From Dryococelus australis (Eukaryota; Arthropoda; Insecta; Phasmatodea; Phasmatidae): a stretch of DNA of 64,000 nt. Below are positions 13,223 through 23,439 of this stretch, in pieces. The stretch covers positions 230,383,178 through 230,447,177 of the forward strand of contig CM057009.1 of assembly GCA_029891345.1 (NCBI GenBank), written 5' to 3'. How positions within the stretch are numbered: position 1 is the stretch's first letter; every line of letters starts with the position of its first letter. The notes below the pieces were generated by a model that saw only the letters and a program-made list of their open reading frames with translations, made no database searches and had not been told where the DNA came from. Both the position numbers and the translations under genes were made by a program.

Positions 13223-13835
13223 TGGTGTGGTCACCATTAGCCAGGGCTGGCAAGCAACAAGCAAGAGTCAAGGATAGTGCGACCTTGGCAAGCCAGCCCG
13301 GCTGTTTGCAAAACATCCCCCGCCAGGGAAGGTATTGAGGCCGGGCGGGGCCCTATATAAGACTTGGGGCGATGGCGGCTCGTGGCCATCTTGATTCCAG
13401 ATGATGACAGAATGACTTCAGAGAGGACTACTAGGCCAGTGGTCCTACTTCGACTCCAGCTGCTGCCACTGTCGAGGAGGTTTGCATGTTGGCGACAACG
13501 ACACATAGCCAGGGTAATTATAATCCCAGTAGGGCACCCTAGGTCGTTCAGAGTTAGGATCTTCATGTAATCCTTAAGACTCCCTCTGAGTCATGATCAC
13601 AATAATTACAGTCATTGAAATCGTGCAGTAGAGTCTATTAACTCTACTGGATTACTATGGAGTAGAGATATATGGTTAATTGTAAAGTAACACAGAGTAC
13701 AAGTATGTGTAATATTGTATAGAAGCCGTGAGTTTAATAAACATAGTACTTTGTATATTGAGTGTTCTATTCGTATAGTTACGGCTATCCCCCTTCCTTG
13801 TATGACCTGGCTTGTCCTTAGAAAAGGTTACAGCA
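13223..13835 (+). repeat. 3' LTR of Gypsy element A
   Basis: It aligns end to end with 3625-4235 and has the same TATATAA (13354-13360), a downstream AATAAA near 13736, and the same cccccttcctt segment near the end. The base after it begins the second ATGG. Confidence 0.9.
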
Positions 13836-15060
13836 ATGGTAATGCACGCTTGTTGTTATGCTATTGAAAGATTATGGGAACTGATGCATGTACCTTGATG
13901 GGTATGTAGATAGTGCATCATCCTTGAAAAAAAGATATCGCAGATTCAATTCCTGTAGAGAGTGGTAATGCACGCTGGCGTAACATGTTCGTCAGCAGTG
14001 AATAGACAATTGTTTTTCGCGAAGCAAGGCCCCACTGCCAAACGTTACTAAGCGCGATTGTTTACAAGACACACCCATATGGTACGGGCGAAAATAAGTG
14101 TGTGTACCTTGCATTCACACAGTAGGAAGGATTCGAAATAAGTCGGTAGTGTACATGTTTAAAGAAGTAGAGAGGTTAAATTCACAGCCAGCAGTCGAGG
14201 CATTCCGAGATGGGTAACACAAACTATCATGCTGTGTCCATAATTACAGTCATACTCTCTCCGACCTGCACTCATGTACTGAGACTTTGCAATTACAGGA
14301 AGTCATGACTTTAGCTATTTTTGTGTACCAATCAAGATATTTGCAATTACAGGCCATCATACTCGTCTTCATGACCCTGCCTGAGCTCGAACCTTCAATG
14401 CATGTACTTACACCATGTATAGAGCCTTTACAAATACAAGCAGTTATACTCTGTCGACACTGTCTGTGCTCGAACCATCAATGTGCGTACTTTGACAGTT
14501 TCTATCCAGCAGCCACATAGGCAGCGTTGCATGTTCAGCCATTCCACTATGATAACTGTGGTGCAGTGTGTGTTTACCCATAGTGATATCCTTTGGCAAG
14601 CTTCGAACTCAGGTCTCTACAGACAGCTGATTCCACAGTTGCACTCACTCTACAGTAAACTGCTAGAGAGCATGACAGGAAGATAGTTAAAAACAAAAAA
14701 ATGGTTGTGTGTGTGTGTTTGTTATATTATTACTTTCTTACGTGACCATACTCATCATCACAAATACTTGTAGACTTCCAGCCATAAGTATCACATTGTG
14801 ACAACCCAAAATACGAACAGTCATCATGTAAAGATAAAGCACTTTGTAGTCAAACATGGTGGGGAGCGCACCATTACATTCTTCTGCCAACTAATACATT
14901 TGGTTGAAGACTGTCATCTGTAAACACAGTTGGTATCGTTAACAGCAAGGAGCCCTAAGAAGCATTATGGTATCAACATTATTAGTGTGTAAATACCTTT
15001 AGTAAATCCTGTATTGCACAACGTCGTCTGTAGTAATAGCCTGCCTAAATAGAAATCCTT
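13836..15060 (+). repeat. Left inverted arm, inner part
   Basis: Continues the arm after the Gypsy insertion. It matches the reverse complement of 24480-25710, for example ggccccactgccaaacg (14028) and caaatacttg with catcatgtaaag (14760-14840). It holds ~85-bp semi-tandem blocks at 14250-14500 and a zinc-finger-like remnant near 14530-14600 related to the frame at 23800-24141. Homology between the arms stops at about 15060 here and 24480 on the other side. Confidence 0.85.
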
Positions 15061-15213
15061 ATTTCAGGTGCATATGTATAGGGACCTGCTCAGAATGGTT
15101 CATACACATGTATTTCCGTATTGGTGATTGCATCTTCATAACTGATTGGTTCTTCAACATTTAGTATGTCTTCCATTTTGAATAACCGTATATCATAATT
15201 ACTTCAAAAACAA

Positions 15214-15396
15214 TTACTTTCCTCGAGTTAACTTCACAGGTAAATTATTTGAAGTGAACGTTTTATGCTTGCATTTACATCCTTTTATACATCCTTTCTT
15301 CGAATTACATTCCTTAGTGAGATACTTCTTAAACGAATCGCCTACTTTACGTATGTATTGGGTGTTTACACAATACCCATTTTTATTGTAATGCAC
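15214..15396 (-). pseudogene. Cys/Lys-rich frame downstream of the penton-like gene
   Basis: Sixty codons with a cluster CNSKKGCIKGCKCKHK, overlapping the decayed 3' end of the penton-like gene. Basic Cys clusters of this kind occur in Polinton proteins, but I cannot assign it. It may be the start of a gene cut off by the left arm at 15060. Confidence 0.35.
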
Positions 15397-16080
15397 ACAG
15401 AATGCAACTGTTTATATGGCTTTTCTAAATGTAAATAGGTGGTAATTTCTTCGTTTCTCAAATTAATAAGTTTACCGTCTTGATCGACAATTGTAACAAC
15501 TATTTTATTAACACGATTTACTACTGTAAGATATATCAATGTATTTGGTTTTGCAATTATTTTATATCTTGGAGCCGCAGCACACATGAAATCATGTAGT
15601 GTATTTGATGGTTTCCCATTCAAATATGAACTGCCTACAGTACTAACATTTATACGGCATACATAACCAACAATATATTAACCTGTTTTGATGATTCGTG
15701 CAATTGATTAGCTAGATTTACTCTCCGTTCGTAACCTAACCTATTTGCAATTGAATTGTCTTCCATGAAATCGATATTGACATTACTATACATCACACTA
15801 GTTAACGTATTTGGATTCCACATAATTGGAAATGTATATTATCAGGTAATGTCGCTTTAATGAACGTTTCTAAATCATCCAACTTATAAGATGATACCAG
15901 TATCACAATCTTATATGTTTTTTCCACCAGTGTTGACCGTATAAATGATCGGTTATGCATATCAATGTTGTAAGTAACGAATTCGATTAGACTTATTTGC
16001 CATTCCCCATCTAACTCCAATGCAGGAAAATATACCACATATAATTGCGATGAATTTCCAGTTAATATCAACATTGACAT
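15366..16080 (-). pseudogene. Polinton minor capsid (penton-like) protein
   Basis: This family forms the vertex (penton, single jelly-roll) protein of the predicted Polinton virion. The minus-strand frame starts at the ATG at 16080. Its first half (to 15802) carries LTGNSSQLYVVYFPALEL and LIEFVTYNID, the pattern that opens these proteins. A frameshifted middle follows, and then 15623-15366 carries NGKPSNTLHDF, YKIIAKPNTLIYL and VDQDGKLINLRNEEIT, the matching C-terminal pattern. About 235 codons in total fits the family. Two or more frameshifts near 15800 and 15650 break it. It lies downstream of the protease, in the same direction. Assignment is from remembered family motifs. Confidence 0.75.
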
Positions 16081-16109
16081 ATTACTGATATGTTTTACAA
16101 TTTCACTTG

Positions 16110-16480
16110 CTTATATGTCCCATTTATATTAAAAAATGCAAACATAAATGACCACAATTAATTGTATTTGGTAATTGTTCCATTTAATAATTGTACCCTT
16201 ATTATGTGTTATTCAAATAATTACATATTTCAAATGGAGGACATAATTCACAGAAACTGTCATAACACAATGATTTATTTACATTTTTAATAAATGCAAC
16301 CCAATGGGTTCCTTCACTTTGTTTCGAATCTAAATTGACAATCACACATTCACTAAAATTTGGTTTCTTCTCAAATATGCACCTTGGAAATAGGGAATAT
16401 CCAGCTTCATTACAAATACATTAATATCTTTATTTGTTAATGCACATTTTTTAAATTATTTAGGACATTCTGAATTTTTT
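16110..16480 (-). pseudogene. Polinton adenovirus-type cysteine protease (PRO)
   Basis: In Polintons and adenoviruses this enzyme cleaves capsid precursors during particle maturation. Reading the minus strand from about 16455 I see DIPYFQGAY, a frameshift, then VIVNLDSKQSEGTHWVAF with the expected catalytic His (GTHW, 16301-16313), LCYDSF just after, and NCGHLCL with the catalytic Cys (about 16138-16160). Spacing and order fit this C5-type fold, and the catalytic residues survive although stops and a frameshift break the frame near 16190 and 16400. It is tightly packed between the short Lys-rich gene and the penton-like gene, as in related elements. Confidence 0.8.
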
Positions 16481-16499
16481 TTACATGTTTCGAGCTTTT

Positions 16500-16676
16500 T
16501 CATCCTTGTCCAACTTTATAGGGTTTCAAATACATGCCTTTACCTTTTGATTTAAATGCTCTACTAATTGCCAAAACTCTGCCGAGGATTGAACCAAATG
16601 CTGTTAATACTGGAAATGGAAGCAGAATGATTCCTCCTTTCTTTGTTTTTCGTTTAGTTTTATGTTTTAAACCCAT
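16500..16676 (-). CDS. Short Lys-rich/hydrophobic Polinton virion protein (intact 58-codon frame)
   Basis: An uninterrupted frame with ATG at 16676 and stop at 16500-16502. It has a basic N-terminus (GLKHKTKRKTKKGG), a hydrophobic middle (residues 16-36, IILLPFPVLTAFGSIL) and a tail KGMYLKPYKVG. Small basic proteins with a hydrophobic centre and a YLKPYK-type tail accompany capsid genes in Polintons and may be membrane-active or core proteins; that role is inferred. Relatives I recall are longer between the hydrophobic part and the tail, so this one may be internally shortened. It starts about 7 bp after the PLA2-like stop. It is the only unbroken gene in the element, though chance could explain that at this length. 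Confidence 0.6.
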   Translation of the reverse strand: MGLKHKTKRKTKKGGIILLPFPVLTAFGSILGRVLAISRAFKSKGKGMYLKPYKVGQG

Positions 16677-16682
16677 GCCTTT

Positions 16683-17019
16683 TTAAAACTTTGCATGCAA
16701 GACTTTATCAACAACCCAGGCACTAAGCTTTTCATCTGTCGATGTAGATGGATTCTTCCTTATATTTGCTGCTTTATCGGCTAGAATTGTATCTGCTAAA
16801 TGTCTTTCTTTCAAATTGTTTGTTCGATCACAAACTATATCGTATTCCTTAGAAGCGCTATCCAGAGAGTTAATACTTGATCATTCTGCACCAGACGTTT
16901 GGCAAGTTTAGTACCTGGTCTGCAATAATTGTATTTCGGCAAATACAATTCAAATGGTAATTTGTTATCAATGTATTCAATTCACCACTTCCTTTTTTGA
17001 TATGTTTAGTATGAGTCAT
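16683..17019 (-). pseudogene. PLA2-like virion protein with degraded active site
   Basis: Some Polintons and parvoviruses encode a small phospholipase-A2-like domain thought to help particles leave endosomes. From the ATG at 17019 the frame opens MTHTKHIKKGSG. After a frameshift it continues YLPKYNYCRPGTKLAKRL, DSASKEYDIVC, LKERHLADTILADKA and WVVDKVLHAKF to a stop at 16683. The calcium-loop GPG is RPG here, and the catalytic His-Asp pair is Tyr-Asp, so the domain is inactive as it stands. It begins the minus-strand gene series and diverges from the ATPase gene across 63 bp. Confidence 0.65.
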
Positions 17020-17082
17020 TATTTTCAACTGAACGCGAACCTATATATAGACCCGCACTTATAGTTTTTACATTAGTAAGTT
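17020..17082. promoter_or_regulatory. Divergent promoter with a TATATATA box
   Basis: Only 63 bp separate the minus-strand start at 17019 and the plus-strand start at 17083. They contain TATATATAG at 17042-17050, about 33 bp before the ATPase ATG and readable on both strands. A shared bidirectional promoter for the two gene series is inferred from geometry and the box alone. Confidence 0.55.
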
Positions 17083-17715
17083 ATGAGATACTGTGTTTAT
17101 TTGTTTAGGAATGAAGGTTATAAAACAAAATGTACATCTGTTGGTAATTGTAAATACAAAAAAAAAGTAATTGAACAGAAACATGGCATTCTTTTACAAT
17201 CATATATACAATGTATAATAAGCAGTCCTTCTTCATGTGGAAACACATGTGTTATTATGTCGCTGTAGGAACATTCAAATGGACAAAAATTTGAAAATTT
17301 ATATGTGTTTTCTAAAACAATACAAGAGAAATATTTACCTTTTACAAATAAAGAATATATAGTGCCTCCGAATGAAGCATTACCCAATTCTGTATTTATT
17401 TTTGATAATGTTTGGTGCGAACCACAGTGTGAAATACAGTAATATTTTAGTTCTGTTCTACATTCAAACATTGATTGTTTATATATATCACAAAGCTATG
17501 CATGTATACCAAAACATAATTTGTGCGATAATGCAAACATGACAATTGTGTTTAAAATCGATAGTATGAATCTGTAACATATATACAGTGATTCATGTTT
17601 TAGGCAATACGAGCCTTACAAAGTTTAATGATATGTGTTTTTACTGTTGGAAAGACAACTACAGCTTTTAGTGATTATACCAATATAGGTCTAGTTTGGA
17701 CAGTTTTTTACTTCT
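17083..17715 (+). pseudogene. Polinton genome-packaging ATPase
   Basis: An FtsK/HerA-type ATPase that would pump element DNA into capsids. One frame, broken by point stops (for example at 17266-17268 and about 17440), shows a degenerate Walker A (SSPSSCGNTC, about 17224-17255), then ENLYVFSKTIQEKY, IVPPNEALPNSVFIFDNV with a degenerate Walker B (about 17391-17420), IDCLYISQSYACIPKHN and DNANMTIVFKID. The order and the PPNEALPNS and IPKH blocks are typical of Polinton ATPases. In Walker A the key Lys is replaced by Asn, so it cannot bind ATP normally. A frameshift near 17620 precedes a last piece with FCWK-like residues. It starts the plus-strand gene series. Confidence 0.85.
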
Positions 17716-17727
17716 AGGCGAAGAACT

Positions 17728-18455
17728 ATGAGTGTTTCGAAGTTTGGACATAGCAGTATGAAACATAATCATTACAATAGCTGTTTAACCGAAAATCGTG
17801 ATGGGAATTGTGATTTGAATGGACATATATTACGAAGTATGGATATGGCTGTGAAATATACTGATGTGATAAATAAATGTTATGTGGAAGATTTTAACAC
17901 AATTACACTAAACGTATTTAAATCGCAATTAAATGATATTCGATAGAAATTAATAAAGTTATTTGATTTGAATGATGATGTTTATAAAAACACAAGTATA
18001 ATTACAATCATTTTAACCAATATTCTGAATGATTTGCAGATTAATGGATTTAGAATAGAAGAATGTTTAAATGGTTTTAGTAAGGACTTCAAAGATATGA
18101 CAACCATAATTTTTACAACACAACTTGCAGAAATGCAAGATAATTTAAGATATGTGTTTAATCAAGTGGTAAATGCCACTATTACAAAACAACATGAATC
18201 ACAAATGGAAAAAAAATGCAATATATAACTAATGAATTGATTAATAAAAATTTTGGTTTAGTTATGCAAAGAGATCTGAGAAAACAAAATAATGATTTGG
18301 ATACACAAATAAATTTTTTATTGATGATTTGAGAGCTAAGACTATAGCTAAATTATATGTTGTTTTAAGATTGAAAAAGCCCAAACTATTTGACCTACTG
18401 CAACTTTTAAGACCCCAAGAACTTAATTTATATATAAATAGTTCGAATTTAATTT
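17728..18455 (+). pseudogene. Fibre-like / coiled Polinton structural protein
   Basis: It opens MSVSKFG, followed by DGNCDLNGHILRSMDM and a TDVINKCYV block. This resembles the repeated neck motifs of trimeric fibre-type proteins that I recall from Polintons. A long helical, coiled-coil-like stretch follows (17890-18230) with periodic Leu/Ile/Met, then a frame change and LRKQNNDLDTQINFL. Stops at 17944 and about 18226 and one or more frameshifts break it. Position right after the ATPase supports a virion structural role, which is inferred. Confidence 0.6.
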
Positions 18456-18469
18456 AATATAATCAAAAC

Positions 18470-19193
18470 ATGCCTGCCTCTGCTTTAGAATTACATAACA
18501 TAATACCTGCTGTGAAGGAGGAATATTTACTACCTAAGCGAACCTGAATGGAACAGGAAGTTTTAAATGAAGAAATATTTAATCCTGTTATGAGTAGAAT
18601 GGATACATTACAGTCTGTGTTGAATAAACCCAAAGAAAGAACTTTTGAAATTAAATCGGAAGAAGAACCTTTAACAAAGAAAAAGCAACTTCTTTCTCAA
18701 TTAACATATATTTATTTAACTTTAAAACATACTTAAATTCTGCACGATATGACATCTGGTGTTTATCGACATGAAAAAATCTCGTTCCTTGGATATTCAG
18801 TAATAACATTTTTCCTGTCAATAAAATTAAAATAGGTGATCATATAACTAATGTGAGTCAAGTATTATTTGAATTACTGTTAAAAAACTTTCCAAATGGA
18901 TATTCTGACACCAATTTGCAGAAATATAACTTATCCGTCGAACGAAAGTTAATATTCGTTCAGGAGATGAAAATCACCTGAAAATATATTTAATAAGAGA
19001 TATAGTCGGAAGTGGAATATATAAAGATGAAATTGACAACCACTTTTCACATGTATGTTAGACCAATCCTAATGAATTGGTTGATAGATTAAAACTTCTC
19101 ATTGCTTCGAGAGAATCTGGTAATAATTCACATACTGACGAAATTGTTTCTATTATTGAAGAGCTGAAAGAAGATGGTTATACTATCAATTGA
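18470..19193 (+). pseudogene. Conserved Polinton protein of unknown function
   Basis: From MPASALELHN (ATG 18470) the sequence passes an early stop at about 18545, an acidic/Lys-rich linker (KSEEEPLTKKKQ), VYRHEKISFLG near 18760, a block NVSQVLFELLLKNFPNGY (about 18850-18905), and ends NPNELVDRLKLLIASRESG, then DEIVSIIEELKEDGY and a stop at 19191. The FELLLKNFPNGY and NELVDRL...IIEELKE blocks are ones I recognise from proteins encoded next to Polinton integrases in many invertebrates. I know of no biochemical function. It is immediately upstream of the integrase. Confidence 0.7.
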
Positions 19194-19195
19194 AT

Positions 19196-19985
19196 TTAGT
19201 AATATTTCTAAAGAGCGTCATGCCCCTGCAGGGATAAGATAACCCAGAAGAAAAGTTATTACTAAAGGGATAAATTATCTTTTTCAAGCCAATTTGTTAA
19301 AAATGAAATTGCTTTCCAAATACAATAAAGGATACAGGTATATTTCAACCAAAATAGACGTTTATTCTAAATATGGTTTGGGTACACTTTTGAAAAACAA
19401 AACTGGGAAACATGTTAGCAATACAATGAAATCATTTTGAAAGAGAGAAAGCCGAATTCACTCCAAACCAAAGGAGGATCCGAATTTTTTTCGGTGCTGT
19501 TCTGGAAAATAATGACAGATAATGGTATTAATCAATATGCAATGTATTCGGAACTGAAAGCCAGTGTTATGGAATGGTAAAATAAATCGATTAAGCAGGT
19601 AATATATAAACATATCACGTAGAAAGGAACTTACAAATGGATTGATGTTTTGCCTGAGATAGTTAAAATTTCTAATTCCAGATATCATAGAACTGTCAAG
19701 ATGGCACCCAAAGAAGTTACAGATAATAGTTTAATGAAAACAATTTATAATAATGTTAAAATTATCGACAAGAGAAAACAAAAGTTCAAAGTTGGCAAAT
19801 ATATATGTATCCCGAAGCAGAAAGGAATCTTTGAGAAAAATTTACAGTTAATTGGTCTCATGAAATATTTAAAATTATTGCAATTAGACAAATACATCCA
19901 AGAATGTATTATATAGAAACCTTGATGGAGAGCCCATAAACGGTAGTTTTACAAACAAGAAATGAAAAAAGTTACTTCTTCAATG
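19196..19985 (+). pseudogene. Polinton integrase (retroviral-type, RVE family)
   Basis: A DDE integrase that inserts the element into the genome. Recognisable pieces in order: KVITKGINYLFQANLLKM (about 19250-19310; the family has Asp where Asn stands before LL), STKIDVYSKYGLGTLLKNK (second acidic region), a frameshifted SLQTKGG with the expected Asp missing, YSELKASVME, YKHIT and GTYKWIDVLPEIV, YHRTVKMAPKEV, and the C-terminal KFKVGKYICIPKQKGIFEK typical of this clade. An ending near EPINGSF (19930-19955) is in another frame. Stops and frameshifts near 19440, 19580-19625 and 19830 inactivate it. Confidence 0.85.
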
Positions 19986-20149
19986 AATATATGGTTGATA
20001 AAATCATTTTAAAAAATAAATAACCTTGGTTCAATTGAGGGGTTTCTCAAAAGCACACCATTTGTGGGTTAAGAACTAAGATGTTAAAATATGATAATAC
20101 AATGTTTGTAAAATTATGATAGTAAATAAAATATTTAACATCATATTTG

Positions 20150-20345
20150 ATGTTTTATTTTATTTTATTAACCTCTGGAAAGGGTTTGGATGTGTTATCA
20201 ATCTACTTGTTGATTGGATCATCGTTTCATTGGATTAACATTTGAGCGATAATCCAATGTGCTTAAATCATTATAATTATACATTTCTTTAAAACAATCA
20301 TTATAAATATCCCCAAATTATTTCTTAACATAGATTTTTTCTGTA
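20150..20345 (-). pseudogene. Possible tail of another Polinton gene
   Basis: The minus strand reads CFKEMYNYNDLSTLDYRSN, then TSKPFPEVNKIK in the same area. Both look like protein, not noise, and they converge on the integrase from the other side. They could be the end of the major capsid protein or another large minus-strand gene, but I cannot place them in a family. Upstream (20350-20940) I see no continuation. Confidence 0.35.
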
Positions 20346-20940
20346 AAAAAGAATTCTATTTAGGAAGGGTGTAAAGTTTTCCATAAACTATATATATTAA
20401 AAAGCAAAAGAAATTCTGTCCCTGCATTAATGATTGGATAGAATGATGTAGATAACGAATAGAAGAAAGGATGAGATATGAATAAATATAGGTCGATGTT
20501 CATTTTGTGTTCCTAACATCGCTTTCATGCAGTTTCTCTTAAAAATCCAGAATGGGTTTAGTTATGCATACACACAAACTTTGGTTTTGCTGTTAGAAAA
20601 GTAATGTTAATTTTCATGTCCTTCATAGCATTAATTTCGGTAATAATAACAACAAAATAAATTAAATTACTTTTCATAAAAAATTTCACCAAAGATTTGT
20701 AAAAGTTTTCACTTTTCTATGCGAGATTTGGTGTAAGAGGGGTAAAAATAATTATTTAACATGATAGCAAAGTTATTCGGAAACAATAAATTGCATCTCC
20801 GTAAATACAGTCACATATATACTGCTATTATTTTCAAGCTAGTTATTAATGTGAAGGGGATAATTATTTTTCAGCAAAATTTCTTAAATATTTATTGATT
20901 GAAATAAACATTCAAACACTTGAGACTCGAAATGCAAGAA
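20346..20940. other. No gene seen
   Basis: AT-rich DNA inside the Polinton-like core without a readable frame or repeat I can name. Confidence 0.4.
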
Positions 20941-21545
20941 TTATTCAAACACCCCCTGGCACAATGATTTGAAGGCTGCTGACCTTCTCCAGGTATGGCG
21001 AGTCAGGGGAAGGGGCTGGCAGGGGGAACAAGTACTCCTTTCACAGAACAGGACAGGGCAGATTTCCGGGAGAGTCCACAATTCATGGGTAAAGCATAGT
21101 TTTGCAAACAGCTCACTGCTTCGAGTAAGTTCGAAATTCGCTGGTATGAGGGAAGGTAGGTAGACAAGCAGATAGCATTTATGTGGACAAAGACACCTTC
21201 TGGGATGGGTAGCCTAGACATCTCTCGTCTCGGAAAACGAGCTCTCTGGAATAGGGGTGGAAGTCGGGGAGGGAGGTGCATGTCCTTGGACAGGGCAGAG
21301 GTCCTTCTAACCGAAAATATGCTCTGGGGTGGATGAGTGCATGGCCTTGGATAGAAACTCTCTTTTTGCACAAATATGCAGTCTGGTCTAGGGGTGGGGA
21401 AGACTGTCTGCAGGCAGGACCGATGTGGATACTTCTTGCTGACCGGCACCATGTTAGTTTGATGCCAACCATCATCCTGGATAGACACAACACTGAGCAT
21501 CACCAGGTGCGGCTCTCTGGCGGGCTTTGGAGAGTGTAGGCATAT
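20941..21545. other. GC-richer block of unknown nature
   Basis: About 600 bp are clearly richer in G+C than the surrounding core and purine-rich on the plus strand. Frames of 181 codons (minus, 21003-21548) and 87 codons (plus, 21276-21539) overlap here. Neither shows a domain I recognise, and such frames are expected in GC-richer DNA. A solo LTR of an unknown family or an inserted foreign fragment is possible, but I see no clear TG...CA ends or target duplication. Confidence 0.35.
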
Positions 21546-23430
21546 CATATGCCAGATTGTTAGCAGCGATTCTCGTTAAGCCAATATTGAGCATATGTTA
21601 TTTTAAAATATTTTTATAAGCATTAATTGTGTAATCCCCATTTCTAAGATCAGTCTAAGAAAGATTATATGATTTTATACACGCATTTGTGTTACCAAGT
21701 GTGGTGAATTTCACAGCCTTAATGGACAATTTGTAGTACATCAGTTATTTAAAATAATTTTTTCTCAGAGGAAGTTTGTGAATTTGAAAAAATATATAAT
21801 ACATTTCTATAAAGTGTTACACGATAATGCTTCGCAGGATTAAGAACTTGTTCATGCCATCCGAGTCTCCCTATGCTTCAATTATTTTACAATAGTAAAC
21901 TTTGCATTAAAAATCTGGGTAACATTAAGGAAAAACTGAATAAATTATTATTCATTAATAGTAGCTTGGTAGGGGAATTGGTTCTGTCATTCATTAACAG
22001 GATATTTTTATTAATTGGTGATGTAAATTGTTCATTTCCGAGTTTTTCACCTCAGTCTATAATCCGTAGGCCGACATACCTGCAGGTTGTGCTTGCTCTC
22101 AACACAGCTTATAACTAGATGCAAGTGTTATGCTCAACTCATTCATACATAATACTCCACACTGAACGGATGTGTTTTAATATCATTTAAGGTATGTGAC
22201 CCATTAGAAGGAGATTTACGTGTATGTGTCTGATTAAAATCGTAAAATTCAAAATTTTAAATCTTTATTTGTCCGTATTAACTGGAGGTGCTAAATAGTT
22301 ATGTATTGTGGAAAGTTTTAATGTATCTAATCAATTCGTTATCAGTTGTAGGACGTATTGTATTCAAATCAGTTCTTAGTAAGTTTCCATATTTCATAAC
22401 CATTAAAAATGTTTCCGAGTTTTTACCGTAATTTCAACTCAGTTGCCTGCCAGATGTCTCATTCCTTGACAGAAATCACAGCCAGACAGATGTCGGCCGA
22501 GCTTATGAGACTCCGCACATCACACACTGCAGTTGTTGCTTCACTGAGATTGCAGCTGGACAGTCGTGTTTTGGGAGAGGTGCTTGTGCGAATATATTTA
22601 TTTGAAAATACAGGGTAGCTGGGTTATGTAATTCCTTTAGTGATAGTCACGTACTTGTGTTAGCAGTTTAAATTATATAATGATAGGGACATTTTTGCTT
22701 CATTGTAGATCATTAATTCATTTTCTTTAGGACACCTGGAGACTGACATAGTTGTGATCATTTAGTATTTGTTTCTTTATGAGACCATGTTATCCACGTA
22801 GTTGTGTTCGGTATGCTTCTATCTCGTGTTAGTTATTTATATTGATAGGTAGAACTCATTTGAAATATATTTCATTTTAATACTCCAAAATTTATCTTGT
22901 GTGTTAACTATACGTCGTTTTCTCTTTCTGTTTAATTACTATTACCAAAAAAATGCCGACTACCCACCACCATCTATGAGCAATATCACTACCAACCGAA
23001 AAAATTAACACTTATACCACTCTTGCACAAAACATTGCAAATATATACCCTGTCCCCAACACACCACACCTCATTTGAGTGCCAGTCGTCGTCCTGACAA
23101 CATCTACCAGAGCTGCTCCCCACCCCCCAAAAAATTATAAATTTGTCCCTTAGCACACTTTTGTACAAAACTATACACACAAATTCACACAAAATAAAAT
23201 AAAAACCAATAATATTAAGGATTATTCAAAAAATTTCGATAAGAATAAAACTGGATTAACGATTTTTCATGTGTTTAAGATCGGATCAAGGAATAACCCT
23301 TTTGATATCAATTTGATAGCAGAGGGTTAATCCGATTAATCAAAAGTGGCCTGAAACCAGCCTGCCCCTACTACTTGCAATGGCAACCTTCGTGTTAGCA
23401 TGTGTGATACAATTTATTAAAATTATTTTA
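21546..23430. other. Core spacer, no assignable gene
   Basis: AT-rich sequence. One short plus frame at 22409-22618 (TARQMSAELMRLRTSHTAV) has a more balanced composition than its surroundings but no domain I know. If the missing DNA polymerase was here it has decayed beyond visual recognition. Confidence 0.4.
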
Positions 23431-23439
23431 AAGCATTGT

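Larger units (their letters stand above)
3625..13835 (+). mobile_element. LTR retrotransposon, Ty3/Gypsy type (element A), nested in the left arm
   Basis: Two LTRs of about 611 and 613 bp bound an internal region with gag, protease, reverse transcriptase, RNase H and integrase remains in Gypsy order. The flanks carry the 4-bp duplication ATGG (3621-3624 and 13836-13839). The paralogous right arm has an uninterrupted site with a single ATGG (minus strand, 25711-25714). The LTRs differ at roughly one base in nine or ten in the stretch I compared, and the genes have many stops and frameshifts, so the insertion is old, though younger than the arms. Confidence 0.9.

Noticed and set aside
21003-21548. 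181-codon minus-strand frame as a host gene
   Set aside because: No domain, signal or splice context. Overlapping frames on the other strand show this is an effect of GC-richer DNA.
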